This document shows, piece after piece, positions 1-9,591 of a stretch of DNA of 64,000 bases. The notes below the pieces were generated by a model. That model saw only the letters and a program-made list of their open reading frames with translations. It was not told the origin of the DNA and did not search any database. Both the position numbers and the translations under genes were made by a program. This stretch comes from Farysia itapuensis (lineage: Eukaryota > Basidiomycota > Ustilaginomycetes > Ustilaginales > Ustilaginaceae). The first letter of the stretch is position 1. The number at the start of each line of letters is the position of its first letter. The stretch spans positions 620,001 through 684,000 of the forward strand of contig JALBYC010000003.1 of assembly GCA_023212645.1 (NCBI GenBank). Direction: 5' to 3'.

Positions 1-3000
1 TCAGACATGCCCAGCCGCTGAGGAGCAGCCAAGTCACCCAGCACCACTTCAAGTCGACCTTCGGCGATCCATCTGTCGTCCCAGATGCCACGTCCCTTGC
101 ATCCTTCGCGCAAACGTTCCAGCGCGTTGCTCTCGTCTTTGGCTCGCACGTGTGCGTAGACTTTACCCACTCTGTCTGCGCGTTTCGTAAGCAGGTCGTA
201 TAGAATGAAGGCGCCCAAGAACCCAGTGACACCAGTAACGAGTACAGTGCGCGGCCCTTCCGAGGCTTTTCGGACTTTGTCACCGTGGAATGACTCGGGC
301 AAGCTTGGCGTCAAAGTAGCCACGTCGCTGCCATAATTTTCATCCAGACTGCTCGCGTCATTCTGGCCTCCTTCAGCAGGGCCACTGGCCGGTTGAGTGG
401 ACCCAAGACCAAGGTCGCCCTGTCGGAGCTGATCGACGGCTTTCGCCAGACCACGAATGGTTGGAGCGTCAAATACGACGCCGAGGGGCACGTTGATGAC
501 GAACAGCTTTCGCATTTCAAACACAAGCCTTGTTGCAAGGATAGAGTGTCCTCCGAGGTCAAAGAATGGCTCGTCGAGTGGAATTGGAGAAGGTGCGCCT
601 GGCAGAAGCTTCGACCAAAGCTGCATGATAGACTTCTCAGCCGGGGTAAGGGAAGAGAGAGCTGCAGCCGCATCTCCGTTTGCTTGACTCGAGGTGGGAC
701 CGGCGCTTGCGGCAGCTGACATTGCCGTGTCCGGGAAAGGCAAAGCAGGCTTATCGATCTTGCCGTTCGGGTTCAGTGGCATCTTGTTGAGCGGCACGTA
801 CAACGTCGGTACCGAGTACGCAGGAAGCTTCCTTTTGAGGTGGTCTCGGATGTCTTTGATAAGCTTTCGATGCTTTCGCATACCCTTTACCAGCAAAGCA
901 TCTCGGGCGGCTTTACCACTAGCAGCAGCCACATCGTCGTTGTCGTCCGTGACTTGCTCTTCGAACGCAGTCGCGCCTGGTCCGGGCACAAAGTAAGAGA
1001 CCAATACCTTCTCCTCGTCTTTATCACGTCGGACAAGCGTGACATTTTCTCTCACGTGAGGATGTCTCGATAGATGGGTGTCGATCTCACCCAACTCGAT
1101 GCGGAAGCCTCGAATCTTGATTTGATCGTCCGCTCGACCTGTACACTCGACCGTTCCGTCAGGCAAGTATCTGCCAAGATCGCCTGTCTTGTACATCCGA
1201 TCGCGAATGCCTTTCCAGTACTGGCCCTCTGGACGTTCCTTGATCGTGTCAGTGAAGACGAGGTCAGGAGCAAGGAAGTTGGTGACAAACTTTTCAGCCG
1301 TCACTTCGGGTGGACCAAGGTATCCTTCAGCCAGTCCGCCACTTCGAACGTAGATCTCACCGACCTCACCTACAGCGCAGGTGGCTGTCCGCTCGTTTCG
1401 GTTGACGACCAGCAGTTGGACATTCTGCATGCCTTGGCCGGCAGGCATTATGTCCTTTTGAGTCTGCAAAAAGGTGCTCGACGTGCTGACGGGAGGAATG
1501 GCAAAGTAACTGACGGCTCGCTGTGTCTCCGTGGTGCCGTACATATTAATGATGCAAACATTGGCCGCAAGAGCTTGCAGACGAGTGCAGTCTCGCTTGG
1601 TCAGAACGTCTCCAACGAAAAAGGCGTTCCGCAAAGAGGGGATGGAGGCAGTCGCTTGTGCACTGAGCAGCTGGCCCATGGCGGGTGTCAAATGGGTGAC
1701 CGAAGCCTTCGTTGCAGCCATCCATTCTGCAAGCCTGCCGGGAGTGCCAATGTCTTCAGAAGTTGGAATGTGAAGCTCGGCTCCAAAGAACAATGGCGTG
1801 AAGATGTCTCGCTGGATGGGATCATGCGCGATACCTGACAACATTGTAAATCGTTCATGCGAGCCCAGACCGAAACGCTCGCCCATCCAAGGGAAGAAGT
1901 GGGTCAATGAGTGGTGTCGACCTTTGACGCCCTTGGGAATGCCAGTCGAGCCGGAGGTGAACGAGAGGGTGCCCACGCTGTCTGGGCCAAGAATAATATT
2001 CGTGCTCTCTCCAGCCAGGGACTGTTGACTTGCAAGACAATCTGTGTTGGCATCTGACTGAGCTCCTCCACGAACGCTGCCGTCGTCAAGAATTTCCAGC
2101 GCCGGAATCTCGGTCCTGAGGTCGAGCTCATCTTGAATGCATTTACGTACAACGGGCTGCAGTGCACCCGCTTTGGCCAAGACGATCAATGCCCGAGGCT
2201 TGGCAACCTGTAGGTAAACATTTTGACGAGATGGAGGGTAAGCAGGGTCAATGACACTGAAGGTAGCTCCAGCCTTAAGCGTTCCAAGGACGGCGACGAC
2301 GAGATCAGCGCCTCGGTATGCGTATGTTGTCACAACATCCTCGCGTTGGACACCTGCTTTGATGAGATGGTGTGCCACAACATTGGATGCTTGGTCCAAT
2401 TGTTGGTACGTGAGCTGGCGAGTCTTGCTTGCTAGCGCAGAGACTTCTGCCAGTGATGTACTTGAGTCGGGAAGGGACTCTACAATGCACCTGCGATCCG
2501 GGTGAGAGCGCGCGTTGCGCTCGAAGATCTGCGTGATGGAGCCGCGCCAGCCGCACCAGTCCAAATCCTTGGTGGGATCGGGCAGAGTTGCGTTTTCCTG
2601 GGAGGTTCGGATTGGCATACTGCCGACAGGATAAGCTGGATTGGAGGCTGCCACGGTGATGAGCTGCGACAGCTGGGCCAACACCAGCTGCATGCGCTGA
2701 GAAGAAAACAGCAGCGAGTTGTAGGACAAATGCACCGCGATGTTGGGGACCAGCGAGTCACGGAACGTGTGGGTTTGACTGCTCGACATTGAGCTGGTCT
2801 TGGCGTCCGTGGGCGTTTGCTGCGAGTCAAGACTGTCGCCTGGAGTAACTCCAGGCTTGGTGAGAAAGACAGTCAAGTCAGTCGTTAAGGAGGTGGATTG
2901 CAAAAAGTTCCTTGCTTTGCCCCCCGTCTCGTCGAAGAAGCGGACTCGAAAGATTGGTGCACTTTGCACGCCCTCGGGCAACGGTCCTTCGCGTTCTGTA

Positions 3001-3515
3001 CGCTCCGCCTCGACTCTCTTGACAATTTCCTCGTACGGAACGGTATCGGCACTAGCTTCAAGCTCAACTTGCTGGATTCTCCTCACGACCTGCCAGAATG
3101 GGTCATTAGGCTCGATGGGAACTCGCAAGATCATGGGGTCTCCAGTGTAAGGATTAGAGGAGCCGATGACAAGGTCTGTGTCGCCTGTGTATCTGTGCAG
3201 CAAAACACAAAATGCTGCGAGCAAAAGGTGAAACGGGGTTGGACTTGAGTTGTCCTCCTCATCGTTTTCCTCGTCTCCTCCGCCATTTCCTTCAGCGGGG
3301 TGAAGCTCGAGCTCGTGGTGTAAGGCGAGGCGGACTAAGTCCTTTCGAATGCTGGACGAGAGATTAGAGGAAGCGAGGGCCTGGACGAGCTGAGAAGTCG
3401 CGGGTCTAGGGTAGTCGGTAGGCAGGGCAATGCTGGGCAGAGACTGAAGACGAGCTGACCAGCGGTCCAATCTCGTCTGCATTTCCGAACCAGACGTCCT
3501 CGTTGTGCCTGCCAT
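1..3515 (-). CDS. LYS2: Alpha-aminoadipate reductase large subunit (LYS2), C-terminal part outside window
   Basis: Reduces L-2-aminoadipate to the semialdehyde in the fungal lysine pathway, using ATP and NADPH. The frame is open for 1171 codons from ATG at 3515 and leaves the window without a stop. A condensation-like N-terminal region comes first. The adenylation domain follows, with the nucleotide loop SFTSGSTGIPKG near residue 518 and the core motifs YKTGDLGR and GRADDQIKIRGFRIELGE near residues 780-805. The carrier domain has GGHSILATR near residue 986, whose Ser would carry phosphopantetheine added by a Lys5-type transferase. The thioester reductase domain starts with VTGVTGFLGAF near residue 1097. 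Known Lys2 proteins are about 1400 residues, so roughly 230 reductase residues are missing beyond the edge. The ATG is chosen because conserved sequence begins a few residues later and no earlier in-frame ATG is evident. A Gcn4-type site lies 93 nt upstream. Confidence 0.95.
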   Translation of the reverse strand, partial: MAGTTRTSGSEMQTRLDRWSARLQSLPSIALPTDYPRPATSQLVQALASSNLSSSIRKDLVRLALHHELELHPAEGNGGGDEENDEEDNSSPTPFHLLLAAFCVLLHRYTGDTDLVIGSSNPYTGDPMILRVPIEPNDPFWQVVRRIQQVELEASADTVPYEEIVKRVEAERTEREGPLPEGVQSAPIFRVRFFDETGGKARNFLQSTSLTTDLTVFLTKPGVTPGDSLDSQQTPTDAKTSSMSSSQTHTFRDSLVPNIAVHLSYNSLLFSSQRMQLVLAQLSQLITVAASNPAYPVGSMPIRTSQENATLPDPTKDLDWCGWRGSITQIFERNARSHPDRRCIVESLPDSSTSLAEVSALASKTRQLTYQQLDQASNVVAHHLIKAGVQREDVVTTYAYRGADLVVAVLGTLKAGATFSVIDPAYPPSRQNVYLQVAKPRALIVLAKAGALQPVVRKCIQDELDLRTEIPALEILDDGSVRGGAQSDANTDCLASQQSLAGESTNIILGPDSVGTLSFTSGSTGIPKGVKGRHHSLTHFFPWMGERFGLGSHERFTMLSGIAHDPIQRDIFTPLFFGAELHIPTSEDIGTPGRLAEWMAATKASVTHLTPAMGQLLSAQATASIPSLRNAFFVGDVLTKRDCTRLQALAANVCIINMYGTTETQRAVSYFAIPPVSTSSTFLQTQKDIMPAGQGMQNVQLLVVNRNERTATCAVGEVGEIYVRSGGLAEGYLGPPEVTAEKFVTNFLAPDLVFTDTIKERPEGQYWKGIRDRMYKTGDLGRYLPDGTVECTGRADDQIKIRGFRIELGEIDTHLSRHPHVRENVTLVRRDKDEEKVLVSYFVPGPGATAFEEQVTDDNDDVAAASGKAARDALLVKGMRKHRKLIKDIRDHLKRKLPAYSVPTLYVPLNKMPLNPNGKIDKPALPFPDTAMSAAASAGPTSSQANGDAAAALSSLTPAEKSIMQLWSKLLPGAPSPIPLDEPFFDLGGHSILATRLVFEMRKLFVINVPLGVVFDAPTIRGLAKAVDQLRQGDLGLGSTQPASGPAEGGQNDASSLDENYGSDVATLTPSLPESFHGDKVRKASEGPRTVLVTGVTGFLGAFILYDLLTKRADRVGKVYAHVRAKDESNALERLREGCKGRGIWDDRWIAEGRLEVVLGDLAAPQRLGMS

Positions 3516-3607
3516 GTCGAGTACTTGTTTCGAGGAATGCTTGAACCAGCTGGAAGAAATGAAACAGTCTCGTGGTCCTGTGGGCGAGTCATAAATCATC
3601 GTAATCA

Positions 3608-3614
3608 TGACTCA
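3608..3614. promoter_or_regulatory. Gcn4/Cpc1-type site TGACTCA
   Basis: The perfect 7-bp bZIP half-site pair TGACTCA lies 93 nt upstream of the LYS2 ATG. Gcn4/Cpc1 proteins bind this sequence to activate amino-acid synthesis genes on starvation. Its position in front of a lysine gene supports function, but binding itself is inferred. Confidence 0.55.
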
Positions 3615-3687
3615 GCAGTCAATCCTCAGATTTGCAAACTGTTAGGGCTGCAAAATGACCGGCTCATCGGCATGGCATAGCCTGAGC

Positions 3688-3693
3688 CACGTG
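3688..3693. promoter_or_regulatory. CACGTG E-box
   Basis: A palindromic CACGTG of the type bound by fungal bHLH factors (Cbf1/Pho4 class). It sits between LYS2 and the IQM-like gene, about 190 nt upstream of the latter. A six-base match alone is weak evidence. Confidence 0.3.
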
Positions 3694-3880
3694 GATGACA
3701 CGGCGTTGACACCAAGTCGCTCCACTAAAACTTTGAAGTGACTGACTGAGCGGAGATTGTCGTCACTCACACCCCGTGACGGCACCTCAGGGCAGTGCAC
3801 TTCCCCACTTTGCTGCCTGTTCCACTTCCGCCTCTAACCTCCATCCGCCTCCTGTACTAAGTACAGCCTGCAAAAGCAAC

Positions 3881-5599
3881 ATGACTTCCTTATCGAGTCC
3901 GCCTTTGTCGGCAGAGCCGGCCTCTACATCATCTCCCAAATCACCACAAAGATCTCAGTCGGATCTGGAGAGATTTGCCCAGGTCGACGCCGCAAGTCGG
4001 ATGCGTTCCATTGTCAAATCAAAAGAGCTCGAAAAGACTCTGGAAGAACAAAGGAAAGGGGAAAAGAATGATGCCTCGTCTCGTTGGCGACGGGCTGGAG
4101 TCATGGCAGAGCGTCTTGGACAACAAGATAGCGCGCCAGCTCCTGCTGTCAAAGGAGAAAGCAAAGCAAAGTCGCCCGAGCCAAAAAGTCCAAAGCTACC
4201 GGAAAAGGGACACACACCCAGCAGAGTTGAATCCTTGACTGAGCAGCTGCAGAGTAGCTCCTTTTTCGAGAAACTTCCTTTCCGCTTCAAGAACGAGGCG
4301 GAAGAACAAGAGTTCATCAAGGAGTCCAAGGCGCTGACAAAACGTATGGAAGACCAAAATTGGCTGGAAATGCTTGATCCCAAGCATCGCTACGGTAGCA
4401 ATCTGAAACACTACCACCGATACTGGAGCACCAAAGCCGACACTACGCAGAACTTTCTACAATGGCTTGATGAAGGGGAAGGCAAAGACATCTCTTTACA
4501 AGAGTGCCCACGGGAGAAGCTTGAAGAGGAACAGATCGCTTACTTGACAATAGACCAACGTCGGAACTACATGACCTATATCGACAACGAATCCTCTGAA
4601 GAACCTTCGACGTTCTCCTTCCATCTCAGCGACAGCGGAGGCAAAGGCCGCTTACGGTGGTGTCGTACGGGCGAGCTCGTCGACACTTCCAAGTACGACC
4701 ATGGAGATCTAGGGAAGGGCAGAGGTGTTGCGCTACGTGAGTCTCAAGAGTGGCAGGATGCAGTGGTCTCCGGCGAGGCTTGCGACGTCGTTCGTGAAGA
4801 CAAGATCAAAGTCAAAAGATCTGGCTCATCCAGTTCTACCGGCAGTTTCACCTCTTTCGAAAGACACAGTGACGGAAACAGTGACTGCGAACCAGAGCAA
4901 GATTCAGCCACAAGTCCATCGACACCGCATCCAGACAGGGCCATGTCACCGCCCGAGCGTCGTGAGACTTCCGGACCAAAAGACCGGAAGGACATCGACG
5001 AGAAGCAACAAACTCGGAAAGAGAAGTGGCTTGAACGTGCCAATCTAGGCCCGAAGTATCTCATCAAGAAGAAGCTTGGACTGTACCCAACGTCAGAGCG
5101 TCAGCAAATTATTCAGGGTGATCCAAGCTCCGGTCCAGCAGGAGAGACGTCACATCCAGATGCCCTCATTCGCCGGCGCAAGGCCGACACTTGGATTTTT
5201 GTCACCGACCTTTCTTACAACATGTATGTCGGTATCAAGCAACGCGGACGTTTCCAACACTCCTCGTTACTAGCGGGCTCGCTAGTCACTGTAGCCGGAG
5301 TTCTCAAGGTCAAGGATGGCGTAATTGTTTCAATATACCCCTGGAGCGGTCACTACCGATCGTCCTCGCAGCACTTCGAAGAATTCATCAAGCGACTTCA
5401 AGAGCGTGGACTCGACACCAGCAAAATCAATGTCACGAAAAGCAAATGGGTCATCGAAGTCGTCAATCGATACGGCATGTACCGTAAGAAGAAGGATCGA
5501 CGTGTCAAGGATTTCAAGGACAAGATACACGAAGCTTTGGATCACAATGAAAACCCCCCTGTGGACTCGCAAAAAGCAAAGCCAGCAGCCACTACTTGA
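3881..5599 (+). CDS. IQM-family-like protein (plant IQ-motif calmodulin-binding family homologue)
   Basis: A 572-residue protein from ATG 3881; the frame is open further upstream but has no earlier ATG. Residues about 160-537 contain the blocks that define the plant IQM family: NWLEMLDPKHRYG, then NFLQWLDEGEGKDISL, YLTIDQRRNYMTYID, and finally WIFVTDLSYNMYVGIKQRG followed by RFQHSSLLAG, a GVIVSIYPWSGHYR block and an FxEFIKRLQExGLDxSKINV segment. In plants, family members bind calmodulin and act in stress signalling. A biochemical activity is not established here. The N-terminal 150 residues are Ser/Lys-rich, and I see no canonical IQ motif in them. A Ser/Pro/Asp-rich insertion of about 150 residues separates the central and C-terminal blocks. 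The call rests on remembered family motifs. Confidence 0.8.
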   Translation: MTSLSSPPLSAEPASTSSPKSPQRSQSDLERFAQVDAASRMRSIVKSKELEKTLEEQRKGEKNDASSRWRRAGVMAERLGQQDSAPAPAVKGESKAKSPEPKSPKLPEKGHTPSRVESLTEQLQSSSFFEKLPFRFKNEAEEQEFIKESKALTKRMEDQNWLEMLDPKHRYGSNLKHYHRYWSTKADTTQNFLQWLDEGEGKDISLQECPREKLEEEQIAYLTIDQRRNYMTYIDNESSEEPSTFSFHLSDSGGKGRLRWCRTGELVDTSKYDHGDLGKGRGVALRESQEWQDAVVSGEACDVVREDKIKVKRSGSSSSTGSFTSFERHSDGNSDCEPEQDSATSPSTPHPDRAMSPPERRETSGPKDRKDIDEKQQTRKEKWLERANLGPKYLIKKKLGLYPTSERQQIIQGDPSSGPAGETSHPDALIRRRKADTWIFVTDLSYNMYVGIKQRGRFQHSSLLAGSLVTVAGVLKVKDGVIVSIYPWSGHYRSSSQHFEEFIKRLQERGLDTSKINVTKSKWVIEVVNRYGMYRKKKDRRVKDFKDKIHEALDHNENPPVDSQKAKPAATT

Positions 5600-5674
5600 T
5601 GACTGCGTCGAGTTGATGCAGACTTGTCACACTTCCTCGTCTTCTTAACATCATGAGCAACAGCGATGACGTTC

Positions 5675-5704
5675 ACCTGTGTACACCTGTGTATACCTGT
5701 GTAT
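5675..5704. repeat. Three tandem copies of a 10-bp unit
   Basis: ACCTGTGTAY occurs three times head to tail (5675-5684, 5685-5694, 5695-5704), just after the IQM-like stop. It is a short minisatellite-like slip repeat. Confidence 0.85.
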
Positions 5705-5903
5705 AAAACAGCATGGAACATTAAATTGACGGAAGTGTAAAGGAGTAGATGAAACGTTGACAGCAGGCCAAATTCCATGCTAGCGACCCACCCATGCCAC
5801 TTGGCGACCATACCGCCAGCAACACATCTCATCTCCAGCAGTTCATATGTGTTGTATTCTGATGCGCTTCGCCTGATCTGCAGCGTTGGACCTGTAAGCC
5901 TTG

Positions 5904-5910
5904 TATAAAG
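5904..5910 (+). promoter_or_regulatory. Candidate TATA box TATAAAG
   Basis: TATAAAG lies 137 nt upstream of the ATG at 6047 of the secreted multi-module gene. The distance suits a fungal TATA element if the leader is around 60-100 nt. Confidence 0.35.
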
Positions 5911-6046
5911 CTTGAGTGGACAACAACATTCCATACTACCTCCATCCGACTGACTTGCGACTAACAAAGTCGTGATACCCACGACGATCTCACGCAATCT
6001 CACGCCCTTCTAGGCACACAAAGTCCCCTTGCAAGTCTTTGTCACT

Positions 6047-8887
6047 ATGAAGATCGCCGTCTTGAGCGCATTCGTCTTCGGAGCGATCACTGTCTCAGGT
6101 TCATCGGCTCCCCTCGAACGCGCCGTTTACACCGCCAAAGGAGTTCAAGCTCCCTCGAACGGTCAGGAAGTCCGAAAAAGGGCAGTCCCAACGGTAGCTG
6201 AAGCATTTGCGCACGCTTTTCCGAACGCGGCTCCTGAGGTTGAGGAAGCTGCGCACGCTGCTGCGCCTGCCGCCCGAGGTTCAACCAGCTATGTGTTCAA
6301 CGAAGCTCCTCGCGTAGCACAGGCTGCTCCGGCTGCAGCTGCTGACAACGCCATGATGGAGAAGATCCTCAAGAACCAGAAAAAGCTTAAGGCTCTCTAC
6401 GAGCAAGACCGTGAAGCAGCTCAGCTCCACCAATTCCAGACACTACGGGCAGCCGAGGAGGCAAGCGCTGCTAAACAGGCCCCTGCCGCTGCCGCCGCAG
6501 CTGCAAAGTCTGGAGGAAGTTGGACTAAGACCAAGATTGCTGGAGGTCTGATCGTCGGTGGTCTGGGCGGTTATGGCATTACCAAAATGCTCACCACCAC
6601 TCCTGCCGACAGTACCACTCAGTACAACCCGAATGATACTGCTGCCTTGACTGCAGCTGGAGGATCTGCGGTGCCGGCTGCTGCCAATGCCCCCGCAGGC
6701 GGTGCTGGCGCAAACTACGGACCTGGTGTATACACGGATCCCAAAACGGGCGCTCAGTACTCGGTCGACGCTGCTGGAAATGTTTCTCTGGTCCCGTCCA
6801 ACGGTGCTGTCGGCGCAGGTCCTGCAACAGGTGCCGCTACTGGTACAAGCTCGGGCGCTCTTCCTGCAGCACCCGTTTCCAATTCTGCAATGACCGACCC
6901 AGGCATGACTGGAAACGCTGCGACCGTTGCGACCGCCAACGGCCCTGGCCTCTATGTGGATCGCACCACTGGCCTGCAGTACTACGTTGACGCTACTGGT
7001 AAAGTAACTCCGGCGAACGCTATGACCGGGCAAGGAGTAGCCGGAACGAGCCCGAACGTCTCTGCTACTGGAGTCACTACTGCAGCTCCTGCATCTGGTG
7101 TCGCCCGTGGTGGTAGTTCTGGCTCCACTCCTGGTGCACAGCCCAACCCAGCTGCCGCTACGCAGGCTGATGATGTTGCTCCGAGTAACAATGCAGCTGG
7201 AAGTGGTCCGGCTGCCCCAGGCGCGGCCAGCACGAACGCCGGTACACAGCCTGTGTGGGATGCCTCCATGAACATGTACTATGTCATGAGCCAAGATGGA
7301 ACTCCCTACTACATCGAGCCGACGTCACACATGCTCATCAACGGCAAGACTGGCCAGATCGTCGATCCTCAGACTGGTCAGGTTGTCGACCCGAACTCGC
7401 TCGGCGTGCCCGCGCAGGACACCACAGCCGGAGTACCTAGTAATGCCGGTACTCCAGCCAATCCTGATGCCCCTTCTGCCGGCTCTGACCCTACTAACGG
7501 CAAGCATGCCGATCGCAGCCCCAGAGCCGCTACTGGCTCCACTCCTGTGCCCGGAGACGAAAACGGTGCTGGGTCCACGCAGCCTCCGGCCGGATCTACT
7601 TCAGACAAGCCCACTGATGGAAAGACTGGATCTTCGTCAGGCGTACAAAAGCGCTTCATTCGCAAACGACAGGTATGATCTTATTTGTCCGCCTTGTGCT
7701 TCTGCTAGACCTTGTTGGTGGTCTTCGTCGCCAAGCGTGTCAAGTTAATGCTGTTTCATCAGCATACATCGTACGAAATCTCAATGTTCTGAAACCTTGT
7801 TTCTTTTTTTTCGTCTCTGTGCGCTGTGCTGTATCTGCAGGTCGACAAGAGGGCTATTACCGATGTCAATAACGCTTTCCGGTGAGTCCACTATTTTGTG
7901 TTCGGAGAGAATTGTGTGGGATGCTCACGCAGGTTGTGCTTTGTTGACAGGATGGCAAGCCCGGAAGTAAGAGCTCAGATGCTTGCAGCTTACTCAAAGC
8001 CAGTCGGACCGTTGGTCCCTGCAAATGCAGTTGCTGCATCAACTGGACTGAGCAAGACCAAGTTGGGGCTTATGGTGGGCGGCGGTCTCGTAGCAATTTT
8101 CGGTACGGTACTGGCGCTGGACAACGTAGCCCATCCCAAGCTCTCCGGAACGACGCCAGATAATCCACATGGTTTGCAACCTACCAAGTATTGCAATGCG
8201 TACGGCGTGCCGTTCATACAGGATCACTGGGGTACTGTATGGGACAAGTCAACATTCACCAAAGTTGACCCAAACAACCCGCCGTACATGACTTTGTGCT
8301 CCGAAGTGGGCGCAGGAGCTGCACCTAGTGCTTCACCTGGTTCTACCCCTGCTCCTGCTAGTATGACGGCTCCTCAGAAACGTAATGTTGTCGGCGATGG
8401 GACCCTTAAAAAGCGAGCTCCGCTCGGCTGGACCGCAGCTGGAATGACCGCAGCTTCGGGAAGCTTGATGTATGTCATGTACCTCGACAAGCTGCACAAG
8501 CAGAAGGAGCAAGCTCTTCTGACCGCATACAACAATGAGTATCACACTGCGGGTGACGCGGCCAGCTCGCAAGGAAACTCGATTACGACCGGAGCTGCCG
8601 GTCAGCTCTTCAATCCGATGTCCGGCAATCTGGTGCTGGTGGACTCGAGTACTGGTCAGACATATGACTCTGGCACGGGCGAGGCCGTGAGCAGCCAGAC
8701 TGGCCTGCCTCTAGCGTACAGCAGTGACACCTCGTCATCGGATCCTAGCGCGGCTTCAGGCAACGTTGCAGCGAGCGCTCCTCAAAGCAACTCACAAGAT
8801 GCGTCAAGCTCGGACCCAAGTATGCAACAGGCATTGGCCGCCTGGAATTCCAAGACACCGCAGGAACAGCAGCAACTCTTAGCATAG
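6047..8887 (+). CDS. Secreted Ala/Gly-rich multi-module protein with dibasic sites; three exons; in-frame TAG at 8885
   Basis: Unrecognised family. Exons proposed: 6047-7672, 7841-7881 and 7951-8887, giving 867 residues to the TAG. Splice evidence: donor GTATGA at 7673 and acceptor CTGCAG at 7840 (phase 0); donor GTGAGT at 7882 and acceptor GACAG at 7950. An acceptor at 7932 is also in frame and would add six residues. Residues 1-18 form a signal peptide. Dibasic Kex2-type sites occur near residues 43-46 (RKR), 534-546 (QKR, RKR, DKR), 698-700 and 709-711. Three glycine-rich hydrophobic helices lie near 161-182, 590-613 and 713-735; the first two share a TK-x(2-4)-G-x-GG pattern. Degenerate repeats resemble G-x-YxDxxTGxQYxVDxxGxV (residues 224-249, 299-323), with relatives near 405-452 and 777-803. 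The frame stays open for 66 sense codons after the TAG, to TAG 9086-9088. The gene could be one polyprotein or, if splicing is wrong, two adjacent genes. Confidence 0.6.
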
Positions 8888-9088
8888 TACGGTCAGGCGG
8901 CAAACGCGATCGCTACCTCTCCCGATCCAAACGCTAGCTTCCAGCAGTACAAGAACCAGATGCTGGCAATCAATCCTACGTCAGGACCTGGATCGCCTGG
9001 CTTTGGAACGAGCGCAGGGATGCAAACACCCACGATGCCATACGCCACGACAACTGGCCAGCAGACTGGCACTGGCACTGGCTTTTAG
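8888..9088 (+). other. In-frame coding-like extension after the TAG stop
   Basis: Directly after TAG 8885-8887 the same frame reads 66 sense codons and then TAG 9086-9088. The residues (YGQAANAIATSPDPNASFQQ and onward, ending GTGTGF) match the Gln/Ala/Ser/Gly/Thr composition of the preceding protein. A single C-to-T change, CAG to TAG, would explain the stop: the local reading is LLA-stop-YGQ. Readthrough, nonsense mutation and sequence error all remain possible. Confidence 0.6.
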
Positions 9089-9591
9089 CAAGCATGGTTG
9101 ATTATCGCCATTTAATTCGTAAACTCATCGTATCAGCAATTTCTTTCTTTCTCAACCCCTGCACCCGCCACTAGGTCGCAAGACCTGAGACGTGAGTTTA
9201 ATGAGCGCTATAATCAGAGCTGCGAACAAACCCAGGAGCTGCAGGTCGACTGTTCGTGGACCGAAAGGATTATACGATACGCTCACATGCCGCATGCCAA
9301 AATTGCAAAAGCGCAAAATCTGAACTTCAAACCCAGTATACGCCAACGCCAGCGCGTGGGTGTGAGTCGCGGTTCGCGTCAGAGTGGAGTGGATTTTTTT
9401 TCTCGGCAGAGAGACGCCAACACGTCCAAAAGCGCGTTAGTGAGAGCGCCTGACGTGCGTGCAACTGGCCTACGCTTTTATCTCCTGCCTTTCTTCCTGC
9501 TTTCACCACCTGTCCACAACACTTGTCTGACGTCTGCTCTTCCTGTTTGCTCGCTCGTCAGTCTTACTCTCGAGTGAGTACGCAAGTCGCC
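9089..9591. other. Intergenic: promoter of FHA-domain gene
   Basis: About 500 nt between two genes on the same strand. It is rich in GCG-containing runs (GCGCGT near 9353, GCGCGTTAG near 9432) and pyrimidine-rich near 9480-9560. I see no RNA gene. The frame is open upstream of 9592 but has no earlier ATG. Confidence 0.55.

Larger units (their letters stand above)
3516..3880. other. Divergent promoter region LYS2 / IQM-like gene
   Basis: This 365-nt non-coding interval lies between two divergent starts. It holds a TGACTCA site (3608-3614) and a CACGTG box (3688-3693). I see no RNA gene or repeat in it. Confidence 0.7.
5600..6046. other. Intergenic: IQM-like 3' end and promoter of secreted multi-module gene
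   Basis: This 447-nt stretch is non-coding. It contains a three-copy 10-bp repeat (5675-5704) and a TATAAAG element (5904-5910). No other gene is supported. Confidence 0.6.

Noticed and set aside
1074..1838. 254-codon + strand open frame inside LYS2
   Set aside because: Antisense to the adenylation domain of LYS2, whose motifs are complete.
6443..7294. 283-codon minus-strand Arg/Ser/Cys-rich open frame
   Set aside because: Antisense shadow of the Ala/Gly-rich secreted protein.
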